Positions 13,481 through 22,499 of a DNA stretch of 64,000 nucleotides are shown here, in pieces. The translations under genes and the position numbers were made by a program. The stretch covers positions 1 through 64,000 of the forward strand of contig NW_024753848.1 of assembly GCF_018991925.1 (NCBI RefSeq). The letters run 5' to 3'. The notes below the pieces were generated by a model. It saw nothing but the letters and a program-made list of their open reading frames with translations. It made no database searches and was not told the origin of the DNA. This DNA is from Homarus americanus. Lineage: Eukaryota > Arthropoda > Malacostraca > Decapoda > Nephropidae. Within the stretch, counting starts at the first letter, position 1, and each line of letters starts with the position of its first letter.

Positions 13481-15754
13481 CTATTGCTGCTGCTGCTGTT
13501 GCTGGTGCTACTGCTGCTGCTACATCCACTGCCACTGATGTTGCTGCCACTACTGCTGTTGCTGCTGTTGTTACTATTACTAGTGCTACTGCTGCTATTA
13601 CTGTTACCACCCATTGAGCCAAGGGATGTTGCAGCCACCTCATGAGGGGTAAGAGTTTCCTGAAAAGAAGTTCTCTTATTAGTAAAATTAAAACAAACTT
13701 TGGTTCACTGTAATTAATAGTATCACACATGGCAGTACCAGAGCATCTAATATGTGCAGCACACAGAAATATTGACTTCAAAGAATAATTCAAGTTAAAC
13801 ATATGACATAACACTGAACTCCACCTACAGAAGTAAGATTTTACAAAGTGAAATAAGAATTTGAATTCAAAGCTGACTGAAAGGAAAACATCACTTCTCA
13901 TCTCACCTCCTTCTGCTCTGGCTTTGATGTTAGGACTTCAGAAGAGAGCTGCTTTAGTGTCTGAGTTAAGTTACGAGAAGCCTCAGCTAGTGCCTTGGTA
14001 TCTAAGGAGGCCCTGGGATCAGTTTCTTCACCCCTGTGTGGACACCCTCTGACAGGAAGGTCCCCATCTAATCCAAGACCAGACGGTGAACTGGTGTTTG
14101 ACCCACTTGAGGAGGAGGAGGAGGGGCTGTTAGGAGTGGAAGGGGAACCTGGTGTTGGCCGGTGATGATGGTGATGGTAATGTGGGGGAGTGGTTAGGTA
14201 TGGGGGTGGAGGGGATGACGGAGATCCACAGCCCATACTATGGTGATGATAATGGTGATGATGTGAAAGATTGTGTTGGTGGTGAAGTGTTGCTGATGCA
14301 GAAGATGAAGGGGAAGAAGACGAGGAAGATGAAGACGACGGAGAAGATGGAGAATTGGCCCTAGATGTGTTGGGGGCTGCGGAAGTAGTCTGACTAGGGT
14401 TGATGGTCACAGAGGCTGGGATTGAGGACTGGTTGGACATATGGGATGTGTGCACAGGAGAATAACCTGAACAGGTAGCGTGAGGAGTGTAAGGTGGAGT
14501 TAGTGGATGCGTGGACGTCCGTGCAGATCCTCCGTGGTCGTGGCTATGTGAGTGTGTATGAGCATGTGCGTGGGTGTGGCTGTGAGTGTGGGTATGTGAA
14601 TGAGTGTGTGCATGATTGTGTGTGTGGGCATGGGTGTGGGCATGGCTGTGTGTAGGTTGGAGTCGGGTCTTCCTTGAGCCACCGGGCGACACTGTGGACA
14701 GCTGGAGTTGAATGAGCATCATGTGATCTCCAAGACGCATGGTCAGATTTAATGGAGCCTTGCCTGTGAGGAAGTCATTCACCTGAAAGCAACATACAAA
14801 TAAATTACTACATTAACTGCACAATGAATAAATCACTAAATATCCTATAAATAAGGCCGTATGACCAATATTTCGAAATACAAGTACAATTTGCTTGAGG
14901 AAGGAGGAACGTTAGAATGTATCAAACCTTCATGCAGTAACAACAAGCAAATCAAAAGTCTTGACATTAATTCCTAAACAGAGAACATTAAGCAGTAATT
15001 ATCCCATATGATTTTAATTATATTTTCTTTTTACTTAACTCCGTGACTATGATGACTGAAGCAAGTTAGTACAGTAGCTAAAACAACTATCTGTGCATGT
15101 GACTAGTGACAGCCCTCATATACCAATATTTATCACCCATGGTCTCATATTATTTCCTACAAAGTATGCACAGATAGTTGTTTTAGCTACTGTACATATG
15201 ACTCTTAACATCATCAAGAGAGATAATACTGTACAGAATAATAAACACTTAAAAAATAACCCAACAGTAGCCATAGACTGTACAATGTTTGGTTGTTTTT
15301 GACTGCATGTTCATTCCAAGGTGAAACTCGTATTAAAGGAAATTGTTAATAGTTTGTGAGATTTGGCAAGTTCAAGATGACAATACTGTACAATAATACT
15401 CTATCATTCCCTCCACCAGGAAAGCTTATGATGTTAATTCAGCTTCATGATGCTGATTTCTTCAATATAAAACAAACTGGAATTTTTTTAAAGCTTAACG
15501 TGAATAAATTTACCACAAAGTTTAGTCAATAAATTCTTGCCATTACCCTTCTGCAATTTTTAAACAGTGAGCATCGTGACAGGTGTGTAGGCATCATGAC
15601 AGGTGTGTGGGTGTCATGACAGGTGTGTGGGTGTCATGACAGGTGTGTGGGTGTCATGACAGGTGTGTGGGTGTCATGACAGGTATGAACTACTCACCTG
15701 ACCATCATTGAGACTCTCCAGAGCCTGCATGACACTCTGCTCCGGCCGCTGCGT
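10487..15754 (-). CDS. MIDN: Midnolin homologue, five 3' exons (N-terminus not found)
   Basis: Coding exons on the minus strand are 15754-15698, 14782-13907, 13659-13287, 12078-11782 and 10767-10487. They sum to 1,884 bp, i.e. 627 residues plus TAA, with GT-AG introns and matching phases (0,0,1,1). In animals midnolin is a mainly nuclear protein that binds the proteasome and carries substrates such as immediate-early transcription factors to degradation without ubiquitination. Family hallmarks seen here: first Catch half (residues 1-50, [13 protein letters not shown] then [11 protein letters not shown] and [12 protein letters not shown]); second Catch half (about 412-464, GVYSGTFSG then [14 protein letters not shown]); C-terminal helix [11 protein letters not shown] with basic [12 protein letters not shown] (543-568); C-terminal ETVVA. 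The linker is enlarged by His-, Ser- and Asn-rich tracts, making the protein longer than the roughly 470-residue human one. The ubiquitin-like domain that should precede residue 1 is not located. Confidence 0.95.
10768..11781 (-). other. Midnolin intron (phase 1)
   Basis: 1,014-bp GT-AG intron of AT-rich unique sequence between the last two coding exons. Short open frames inside it (for example 10949-11164 and 11387-11590) have no coding features. Confidence 0.85.
11782..12078 (-). CDS. MIDN: Midnolin exon: Catch half 2, ILNDLL helix
   Basis: 297 bp, entered and left in phase 1. Acceptor TTCTTGCAG, donor AAG|GTACAG. It encodes [20 protein letters not shown] followed by IHILNDLL and [10 protein letters not shown]. 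The order (SGTFSGTL, then GRPKRDI, then ILNDLL) is that of animal midnolins. The rest is a Ser/Thr/Gly-rich disordered segment ending [13 protein letters not shown]. The 134-codon open frame on the opposite strand is a shadow. Confidence 0.94.
12079..13286 (-). other. Midnolin intron (phase 1)
   Basis: 1,208-bp GT-AG intron. It is AT-rich and contains scattered copies of the near-palindrome TACAGTAC/GTACTGTA (about 12590-12635, 13118-13136, 13222), a motif also seen in other introns here. No exon was recognised. Confidence 0.85.
13287..13659 (-). CDS. MIDN: Midnolin exon: Ser/Asn tract and start of Catch half 2
   Basis: 373 bp, residues 312-435 plus one base (exit phase 1). Acceptor TTTTCAG and donor TCAG|GTAACA. 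After [19 protein letters not shown] it encodes about 80 residues that are almost only Ser and Asn. These derive from a CTG/GCT trinucleotide repeat (plus-strand view) read in the AGC/AAC frame. It ends with the conserved [10 protein letters not shown] and GVYSGTFSG block of midnolin. The splice phases fix the Ser/Asn frame; the polyalanine and polyleucine frames of the same DNA are not used. Confidence 0.92.
13660..13906 (-). other. Midnolin intron (phase 0)
   Basis: 247-bp GT-AG intron between two low-complexity coding exons. It is AT-rich with nothing notable inside. Both flanking exons stay in frame only if it is removed, because the reading frame meets a stop two codons into the intron. 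Confidence 0.88.
13907..14782 (-). CDS. MIDN: Midnolin exon: Catch half 1 and His/Ser-rich linker
   Basis: 876 bp, 292 codons (residues 20-311), acceptor TTTCAG at 14785-14783 and donor GAG|GTGAGA. The first about 30 residues are the conserved [11 protein letters not shown]...LQLST Catch strand region. Next come a perfectly alternating His-X tract (residues 64-102), Ser/Thr/Pro-rich sequence, a polyserine run, two His clusters, a second Ser-rich stretch, and a helical-looking C-terminal segment ([17 protein letters not shown]) that may be a conserved linker helix. The simple-sequence blocks correspond to GT-, GGA- and GATG-type repeats on the plus strand, so repeat expansion within coding DNA explains the length. 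Confidence 0.93.
15069..15195. repeat. Perfect 30-bp inverted repeat, 67-base loop
   Basis: The left arm (15069-15098) begins GTACAGTAGCTAAAACAACT. The right arm (15166-15195) is its exact reverse complement and ends AGTTGTTTTAGCTACTGTAC. It would fold as a long hairpin in either strand's transcript. No clear target-site duplication flanks it, so it could be a small palindromic MITE, a hairpin RNA precursor or a chance inversion. Confidence 0.85.
15571..15685 (+). repeat. 20-bp minisatellite beside a splice site
   Basis: About six copies of a unit containing GTCATGACAGGTGTGTGG. Each copy carries GTCATGAC, a palindrome. The array stops 6 bp from the midnolin 5' splice site at 15697, so copy-number change would alter the near-donor intron sequence. 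Confidence 0.9.
15698..15754 (-). CDS. MIDN: Midnolin exon: start of Catch domain
   Basis: 57 bp, 19 codons, phase 0 at both ends. The acceptor is TTTTACAG (minus strand, preceded by a 16-base T run) and the donor is CAG|GTGAGT. It encodes [19 protein letters not shown], which matches the conserved segment that follows the ubiquitin-like domain in midnolins. It joins in frame to VNDFL of the next exon. The exon feeding into it from upstream was not identified. Confidence 0.93.
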
Positions 15755-15830
15755 CTGTAAAAAAAAAAAAAAAAGTACACCGTTAATTAAAAACACTAAA
15801 TATCAACATTCAGAAATAAAATCCAATTTA

Positions 15831-16028
15831 AACATCACACAGGTACAGAATCTAGTGAGAAATACAAAATAACATCACATAGGTACAGAATATCTTGTGA
15901 AATACAACTAAACATCACATAGGTACAGACTCTAGTGAGAAATACAAAATAAAACATCACACAGGTACAGAATCTAGTGAGAAATACAAAATAAACATCA
16001 CAGGTACAGAATCTAGTGAGAAATATAG
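15831..16028 (+). repeat. 40-bp minisatellite
   Basis: Five copies of a unit starting AACATCACACAGGTACAGAA and ending GAGAAATACAAAAT, with small indels. The 72-residue open frame on the minus strand is this repeat. Confidence 0.9.
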
Positions 16029-16470
16029 AGTTAACTGCTATGAGGCCTGACACCAGCTGACCCTATCTGGATTAACAAGAGCGTTAGGACGCCCCTACCT
16101 ATATGGCATGACGTGTAGGAGGTAGCTCATCAGACCCCTCCCAGAAAAAGGTCCTTCCCATTAACTCACCATGTCACCCCTGTCCCTTCTTTCCCTCTTC
16201 CATCTTTCTTCTCCCACTCCTTTTCCCCCACTCCACTAACAAGTCATTCTCCTCCTCCTCCCACTCTTACTCCCTACCAGGTAACATCCCACTCTCCCCC
16301 CTCCCTCCCCCAAAACAAGTCACTCACCTGTATCCCTTCCCTCTCTGTACACAATCCCACCCCCCCCTCCTCCTCCCAGTACTAAACACAACCCCCACTC
16401 CCACCCCTTCAATCCAGTTCACCTTAGTAGTACCTGGAGAACACTAAACAAGGTGTCAAATATCCCTTAT
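16029..16470. other. Pyrimidine-rich spacer, no gene seen
   Basis: C/T-rich non-tandem sequence with runs of C and multiple CTCACC. No supported exon. Confidence 0.5.
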
Positions 16471-16619
16471 TCATATATCAAAGGGGGGGAAAAAAAGGTA
16501 AGGATAGAGATTTTCCTCAGATGTTGCCTTGGCGACGGATTTTCTTATGTCACCTGCTAACTCGCCCTGTCCCTCGATGGCCAAGGTCCACCACCACCAC
16601 CAGAATGGAAAGGGAGAAC

Positions 16620-17410
<791 letters not shown>

Positions 17411-17454
17411 CATTTGCAGTAACGACTTTACAATACAGAAATTGATTAATAATA

Positions 17455-17494
17455 ATAGTAGTAGTAGTAGTAGTAGTAGTAGTAATAGTAGTTG
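17455..17494 (+). repeat. (AGT)n microsatellite
   Basis: About ten AGT units followed by diverged CAA/CAC-rich sequence to about 17,560. Confidence 0.9.
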
Positions 17495-17582
17495 CAGTAA
17501 TAATAGTACCACCACAACACAATATCAACCACAGCAACACACAAACAGCTGTAGTTTACATCACAAACAACTACAGGAATGG

Positions 17583-17861
17583 TCACCCGTCTTCCTCCCC
17601 CTCCAGCAATGCCTCTACTACAGTCACCATGGGGGAGGGGGGAGGGGGGGGGAGGGGGGAGACACTGTATTTATAAAACTGTACTTGTATTCTGAGTTTA
17701 ATTCTTCTTAATCCAGTACAAAAACAGTCGTAAATGAAACCACACAAACATTTACAGCATTTGTGAGTGAAACAGTATAAACAGACAGCATTTACAGCCG
17801 TACTAGACAGAATAACGGCAAACAGAATAGCTGCTGTTATTGTGCTGCCAATCACAGCCAT
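17583..17861 (-). CDS. Candidate secreted cysteine-rich peptide ORF (unproven)
   Basis: The minus-strand ATG at 17861 opens a 92-codon frame. Residues 1-25 look like a secretion signal: MAVIG, then a hydrophobic core TITAAILFAVILSS, then a small-residue exit TAVNA. Next is a compact segment with eight cysteines (VCLYCFTHKCCKCLCG, then FIYDCFC) and a basic stretch GLRRIKLRI. The frame then runs into a polyproline section encoded by a G-rich tract, which is unlikely to be functional, so the real 3' end may be spliced; a CAA|GTACAG donor-like site lies after RIQ. I recognise no family. The plus strand shows a repeated CAGCATTTACAG here, so a chance ORF in a degenerate repeat is a serious alternative. 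Confidence 0.2.
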   Translation of the reverse strand: MAVIGSTITAAILFAVILSSTAVNAVCLYCFTHKCCKCLCGFIYDCFCTGLRRIKLRIQVQFYKYSVSPLPPPPPSPMVTVVEALLEGEEDG

Positions 17862-17873
17862 ACAGAGAAGCTT

Positions 17874-18391
17874 GTGGTGGTGGTGGTAGGTGGTGGTAAT
17901 TGTGGTGGTAGAGTGGTGAGTGGTGGTGGTAGTGGTGGTGGTGGTGGTAGAGTGGTGGTGGTGGTTAGTGGTAGTGGAAATGATAGTGGTAGTGAGTGGT
18001 GGTGATAGTCATTAGTGATAGTAGTGGAAGTGTGTGATAGTGTTAGGTGGTGGTCAGTAGTGAGTGAGTGAGTAGTAGTGTTAGGTTAGTGGTAGGTGGT
18101 GGTAGTGGTAGGTGGTGGTGGTAGTGGTGGTGGTGTTGGGTGGTGGAGGTGGTGGTGGTGGTGGTGGTGGTGGAGTGGTGGTGGTGGTGTGGGTGGTGGT
18201 GGTGGTCATTCAGTGGTGGTGTGGTGTTGATGGTGGAAGGTGGTGGTGTGGGTGGTGGGTGAGGTGGTGGTGGTGGTGGTGGTGGTGGTGGTGGAAGGTG
18301 GTGGTAGGTGGTGGTGGTAGGTGGTGGTGGTGGTGGTAGTAGTGGTAGGTGGTGGTGGTGGTAGTAGTGGTAGGTGGTGGTAACATCAACA
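17874..18391 (+). repeat. (GGT)n-rich block
   Basis: About 520 bp of imperfect GGT/GTGGTAGT repeats, G/T-only over long stretches. Polyvaline and polyhistidine frames are artefacts. Confidence 0.93.
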
Positions 18392-18481
18392 GTGTTACCA
18401 CCAGCAGCAACAGTGATACCAGACCCACGACCATCACCAGTAACAACAGTGGTAAGAGAAATACTAACAGCAACAGCTAGG

Positions 18482-18585
18482 CTACAGCAACACCACAGCA
18501 GCTATAATACAGCAGCTACAACACCACAGCAGCTACAGCAACACCACAGCAGCTACAGCAACACCACAGCAGCTACAGCAACAGG
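18482..18585 (+). repeat. 18-bp minisatellite, CAG-rich
   Basis: Repeats of CAGCAGCTACAGCAACAC, preceded by looser ACC/CAG-rich sequence from 18,385. Confidence 0.9.
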
Positions 18586-18857
18586 ATCGACCAAAACTTG
18601 TTGTAGCCTCCCCCTTGCATCTTGCCTTTTTACACTCTGGAGGCAAAACAAAGCCGAGCGGCCCCCCAAACGCTAATCTATCGCCCCCGCCCTCCTCCTC
18701 CTGCTGCTGCTGCTCCTACTTCTGCTGCTCCTGCTGGCACTCTACAGCAGAAGGTAGAGGAGGAGGGGTGGGAAGTGGGGGGGAGGGAACACTGCAGGCT
18801 GGCTGATGGAAAGGGAACGGAAAAGTAGAAGGGGAAACATGTGAGATAGAGAGGGAT
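18586..18857. other. Mixed spacer, no gene seen
   Basis: Contains CCTCCTGCTGCTGCTGC-type short repeats and G-rich stretches; no supported exon. Confidence 0.4.
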
Positions 18858-19045
18858 GTGTGTAGCCAAGGGAGAGATGTGTGGCCAAGGGAGAGATGTG
18901 TGGCCAAGAGGAAGATGTGTGGCCGAGGAAGATGTGTGGCCAAGGGAGAGATGTGTGGCCAATGGGAGATGTGTGGCCAAGGGAAAGATGTGTGGCCAAG
19001 GGAGAGATGGCTATTGAGGAAAGATATTATTGGCCAAGGGAGATG
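18858..19045 (+). repeat. 19-bp minisatellite
   Basis: About nine copies of GTGTGGCCAAGGGAGAGAT with point and length variants. Confidence 0.9.
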
Positions 19046-19069
19046 TGTGTGAGAAGATGAGGATGGCAA

Positions 19070-19220
19070 GCAGAGAGAGAGAGAGAGAGAGAGAGGAAAC
19101 AGTGATTGAAGGAGATAGGAAGAAAGGGAGGATGGTAAAAGAAGGAATGAGAGGACGAGAGAGAGAGGGAGAGAAAGAGAGAGGGGGAGACAGAGAGAGG
19201 GAAGGGAGGGCATCATCACC
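19070..19220 (+). repeat. GA-rich simple repeat
   Basis: (GA)n core at about 19,073-19,096 and degenerate GAGAGGGAG sequence to 19,210, then a short (AC)n. Confidence 0.85.
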
Positions 19221-19510
19221 ACACACACACACCCTATCCTCCCTCTCCCTCTATCGACCATCGTTCACCCTCCCTTAACTAAACCCCCTGCACACCTCCC
19301 TCCACCAACCAGCATCCTCCCCCCTTCCCTTCCCTCTCTCCCCTTCCTGTAATCACTTATCTCCCCTCTTCTCCCCTCTCTCATCTACTACCCCCCTCCC
19401 TCCTTCCCTCCCCTCCCCCATCTTTCCCTCCCTCTCCCTTTCTTCTCCCCACCCTTCACCCTTACGGAAATAATCTTCATTTATCAGGGAGGGACGGAGG
19501 GAGGGAGGGA
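19221..19510. other. C/T-rich spacer
   Basis: Degenerate CCCTCCCT sequence with an GGGAGGGA stretch from 19,488; nothing coding seen. Confidence 0.4.
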
Positions 19511-19543
19511 GAGAGGGGGGGGGGGAGGGGGGGGGGGGGGGGG
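19511..19543 (+). repeat. Poly-G run
   Basis: 33 bp of G with single A interruptions, able in principle to form a G-quadruplex. A (GACA)n stretch follows at about 19,592-19,608. Confidence 0.9.
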
Positions 19544-19763
19544 TGGCGCTTTCAGTGTACCGAATGAACTGGGCAACTTGATACGCACCCACAGACAGAC
19601 AGACAGACATATCCTGACTATAGACCCTATCCTAGGCCTGGGGGGTATAATAAGAGAGGTGGGTATCCTGCACTACCCACTAAAGGTCCACGAGTCCTTC
19701 AAGTCCTACACGATATCCTTGGGACAATTACTGTAGGATATTAATTTTGTGATTTCTGTATAT

Positions 19764-19816
19764 CTTCTACTTCTTCTTCTTCTACTTCTTCTTCTTCTTC
19801 TTCTTCCTCTTCCTCC
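19764..19816 (+). repeat. (TTC)n microsatellite
   Basis: CTTCTTCTTCTAC-type triplet repeat of about 50 bp. Confidence 0.9.
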
Positions 19817-19853
19817 AGGTTGAATAAATGACCTCGCCAAAACAAGCACTCAC

Positions 19854-19905
19854 TAACCTAACCTAACCTAAACCTAACCTAACCTAACCTAACCTAACCT
19901 AACCT
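19854..19905 (+). repeat. Interstitial arthropod telomere-type repeat (CCTAA)n
   Basis: About ten tandem CCTAA units (TTAGG on the minus strand), one with an extra A. TTAGG is the canonical arthropod telomere pentamer. It is interstitial here, flanked by unrelated sequence on both sides. Confidence 0.92.
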
Positions 19906-20104
19906 CGGCGGCTCCAACTACACGTGGCGTCAAATTATCGATAATTATTTTCATCTTCACCAACTCCTCTTCTACCCCTCCTCCCCCTACCCCCCCAGTG
20001 TCTCCTTTTACTCACCTGAGGATCTGTCTCTACCTCCCTTCCTCCCTCCCTCCTCCCTACCTCCTTCCTCTCGCTATCCTGCCCTTCTCAACACCTATCT
20101 ATAT

Positions 20105-20531
20105 CTATCTCTCTCTCTCTCTCTCTCTCTCTCCTTCAGGTAACTCGATATGGTGTGTGTGTGTGTGTGTTCTGGTTTTGAGAGAGAGAGAGAGAGAGCT
20201 TGGAGGGAGGGAGTGAGAGTGAGAGAGAGAGAGAGAGAGGCAGAGAATTGAGAGAGAGAGAGAGAGCTTGGAGGGGGAGTAAGAGAGAGAGGAGAGCTTG
20301 GGGGAGTGAGAGAGAGAGAGCTTGGAGGGGTGAGAGAGAGCTTGGAGGGAGTGAGAGAGAGAGAGAGAAGAGAGCTTGGAGAGAGAGAGAGAAGCTTGGA
20401 GAGAGAGAGAGCTTGGAGAGAGAGAGGCTTGGGGGAGTGAGCAGAGAGAGGAGACGCGGCTTCGGATAAGCTGCTTTGAGAAGGTGCTTCCTGTAAGACG
20501 ATTACAGTAATGGTTCTTTCCAGGGTGTTGG

Positions 20532-20581
<50 letters not shown>
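20105..20581 (+). repeat. (CT)n, (GT)n and AGCTTGGAG/GA composite repeat
   Basis: (CT)n at about 20,105-20,133 and (GT)n at about 20,155-20,170. From 20,178 to 20,450, (GA)n blocks are punctuated about every 20-30 bp by GAGCTTGGAGGG. A further (CT)n lies at about 20,537-20,581. The GA-to-CT arrangement is self-complementary. Confidence 0.9.
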
Positions 20582-20583
<2 letters not shown>

Positions 20584-21801
20584 GCACCCACAGGACTTCC
20601 CCCCTCCCTTCTTCTCTCTCTTCTTCCTTCCTCCCTCCATTTCCCCTTTCTACGAGGGGAGATTAAGACTCCCGGTGGAAATTCCAACTCTCCTTCTCCC
20701 TCCCCTCTCTCACCAGCGATACTCTCCCTTTCCCTCTTACCAAGGATGCCCTCTCACTCTCCCTGTCATTTTTTTTGCCTTTCACACCTCCCTCTCGCTT
20801 ATTAAACCCTCTCACCCAACTTCATACTCATCCATCCTCTCTCCCTCTCCCCTCATCCACCCTCTCATCTTCCCCATCATTCATCCATCCTCTCTCCCCT
20901 CATCCACCCTCTCATCTTCCCCATCATTCATCCATCCTCTCGCCCCGCCCCTCTCCACTCGACCTAATTTCTCAACACTAACTAACACCCTCCCGTCTTC
21001 GCCTGCAGTACCCATTTCGCCCATCCTATAACCCACTGACGGACCACTCTACAGGATAACTACAGTAGACGGCCTTTTAGACGGCTACCAAACCCTACAA
21101 AGACTACAGGATAATCCCCTATGCTTCTAGAGGCTACGTTAAACCACCAGAGGCCTATCAAACTGTCCCAAAGCTACCACAAAACCTTACTGTCATTTCC
21201 GTCTAAGAAATAACCTGTCACTGAGGTTCTTCCATCATCTCCCGTGAACCCCGTCTATTACATCTCTTTTATACACTTTCCTTCCATTGTCTCTCTTCCA
21301 TCGTTCTCCTCTCCTTCCCCCGTTATCTGTAGCTCTTCCTCCTCGTCTTTTCCATCTTCGGGCATCTTTTTGCAAGTAGTTTTTGATAGGACTTGATGGT
21401 AGTGGGGCAGGTCGTCCTTAATATAATTTGTGGGGTAGTGTTCAGGTCGTCCCCCGCCCCTTGCCCACACACACACACGGGATGGATCCTGCACCTTTAA
21501 TCTGTCTCCATGGCTACTCCACAGGATCTCTTGGCTGGCCGTGGGGTAACCAACTGGCCCCCCTTCCCTTCCCTACCCTCCTCTTCCTCCTCTCACTCAC
21601 CCTCTTCCACCTCCTCCTCTTTTATTCCTGTCTCTCCTCCCCATCACAATCACCCTACTAATCTCACCCTCTTTATTCTCCTCCCCTTCCTACTTGTCTC
21701 TCTTTCTCTCTCTCTCCCTTACCATACCGTACCATCCCTCTCTTTGTTCAATGTTCAACTACACGTTCTTTGTTCACCTTAGCTTCAGGTCTTAAAATTG
21801 A
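20582..21801. other. C/T-rich spacer, no gene supported
   Basis: Includes a tandem duplication of about 47 bp (CATCCACCCTCTCATCTTCC) at 20,828-20,942. An acidic minus-strand frame at about 21,447-21,258 (DGKDEEEELQITGEGEEN, stop TAA) is noted but lacks upstream support. Otherwise low-complexity CT-rich. Confidence 0.4.
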
Positions 21802-22012
21802 TGTGTGTGTGTGTGTGTGTGTGTGTGTGTTGATCTGTCATTCAGGTGTGTCCAGGTTACTGTTTGTTAATTTAGATCTTGTGTTTGGTGTGTTAGTGTG
21901 TTAGTGTGTGTGTGTGGTGTGTGTTGAGTGTGTCTGGTGTGTCGAGTGTACGTCTTGTGTGTTGAGTGTGTTTCGAGTGTACGTCTTGTGTGTTGAGTGT
22001 GCGTTGAGTGCA
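21802..22012 (+). repeat. (GT)n and GTGTGTTGAGTGT minisatellite
   Basis: Pure (GT)n to about 21,831, then from 21,885 repeats of GTGTGTTGAGTGTG and CGAGTGTACGTCTT. Confidence 0.88.
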
Positions 22013-22460
22013 GTTCTTATCTCATGTGCTGGCTTTAGTACATCATATGAGTAAATTAGTTGCATCTTGTATTGCAGTTATATCGTATGTGTTGTTTATA
22101 AGTTTCACCCTTATGTGCTGACACTAGATACATCATATGTGCTGAAGATAATTATATCTATATGCTAAGTTGCCTCCTGTTAACTCAATGTGCATCGTAT
22201 GTGTTCAATTAAGTGCCATCCATATTTATTGACTATTTAATTGCATCGTATGTGCTAAGTTGTACGATAGATGATAGTTTAATTGCACCATATGTTAACT
22301 GATTTCATTGCATCATATGTGTTACTCTTGAACTGCACCCCATGTGTTAATTTGAGGGGGGGGAGGTCAAATTAAACCCTGACCTCTCCAGTGCATATAA
22401 TGTGCCCAAATTTCCCAGACTGCATCCTATGTGCTTACTATTGTTGAGTCGAGTGTTGCA
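22013..22460 (+). repeat. Degenerate repeat with TGCATCRTATGTG core
   Basis: At least ten diverged copies of TGCATCGTATGTGCT / CATCATATGTGCTG spaced irregularly at 25-60 bp. It looks like an old, decayed minisatellite. Confidence 0.75.
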
Positions 22461-22499
22461 TCCTGGGTGTCGACTTATAAAAATATAAATCGATTTAAA

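Larger units (their letters stand above)
14783..15697 (-). other. Midnolin intron (phase 0)
   Basis: 915-bp intron splitting the first Catch half between NDGQ and VNDFL. It begins GTGAGT and ends TTTCAG. It contains a perfect 30-bp inverted repeat and a 20-bp minisatellite directly next to its 5' splice site, listed separately. Confidence 0.88.

Noticed and set aside
13338..13901. 187-codon minus frame with polyalanine
   Set aside because: Wrong frame of the midnolin Ser/Asn exon extended into the intron; splice phases exclude it.
16471..16610. Minus-strand frame reading TLAIEGQGELAGDIRKSVAK as a possible ubiquitin-like start of midnolin
   Set aside because: It does not fit the beta-grasp pattern, has no acceptor, and runs straight into a (CT)n tract.
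21258..21494. Acidic minus-strand frame ending KCIKEM
   Set aside because: Contains a short internal DNA duplication (GACGACCTG...), no recognisable domain and no upstream exon.
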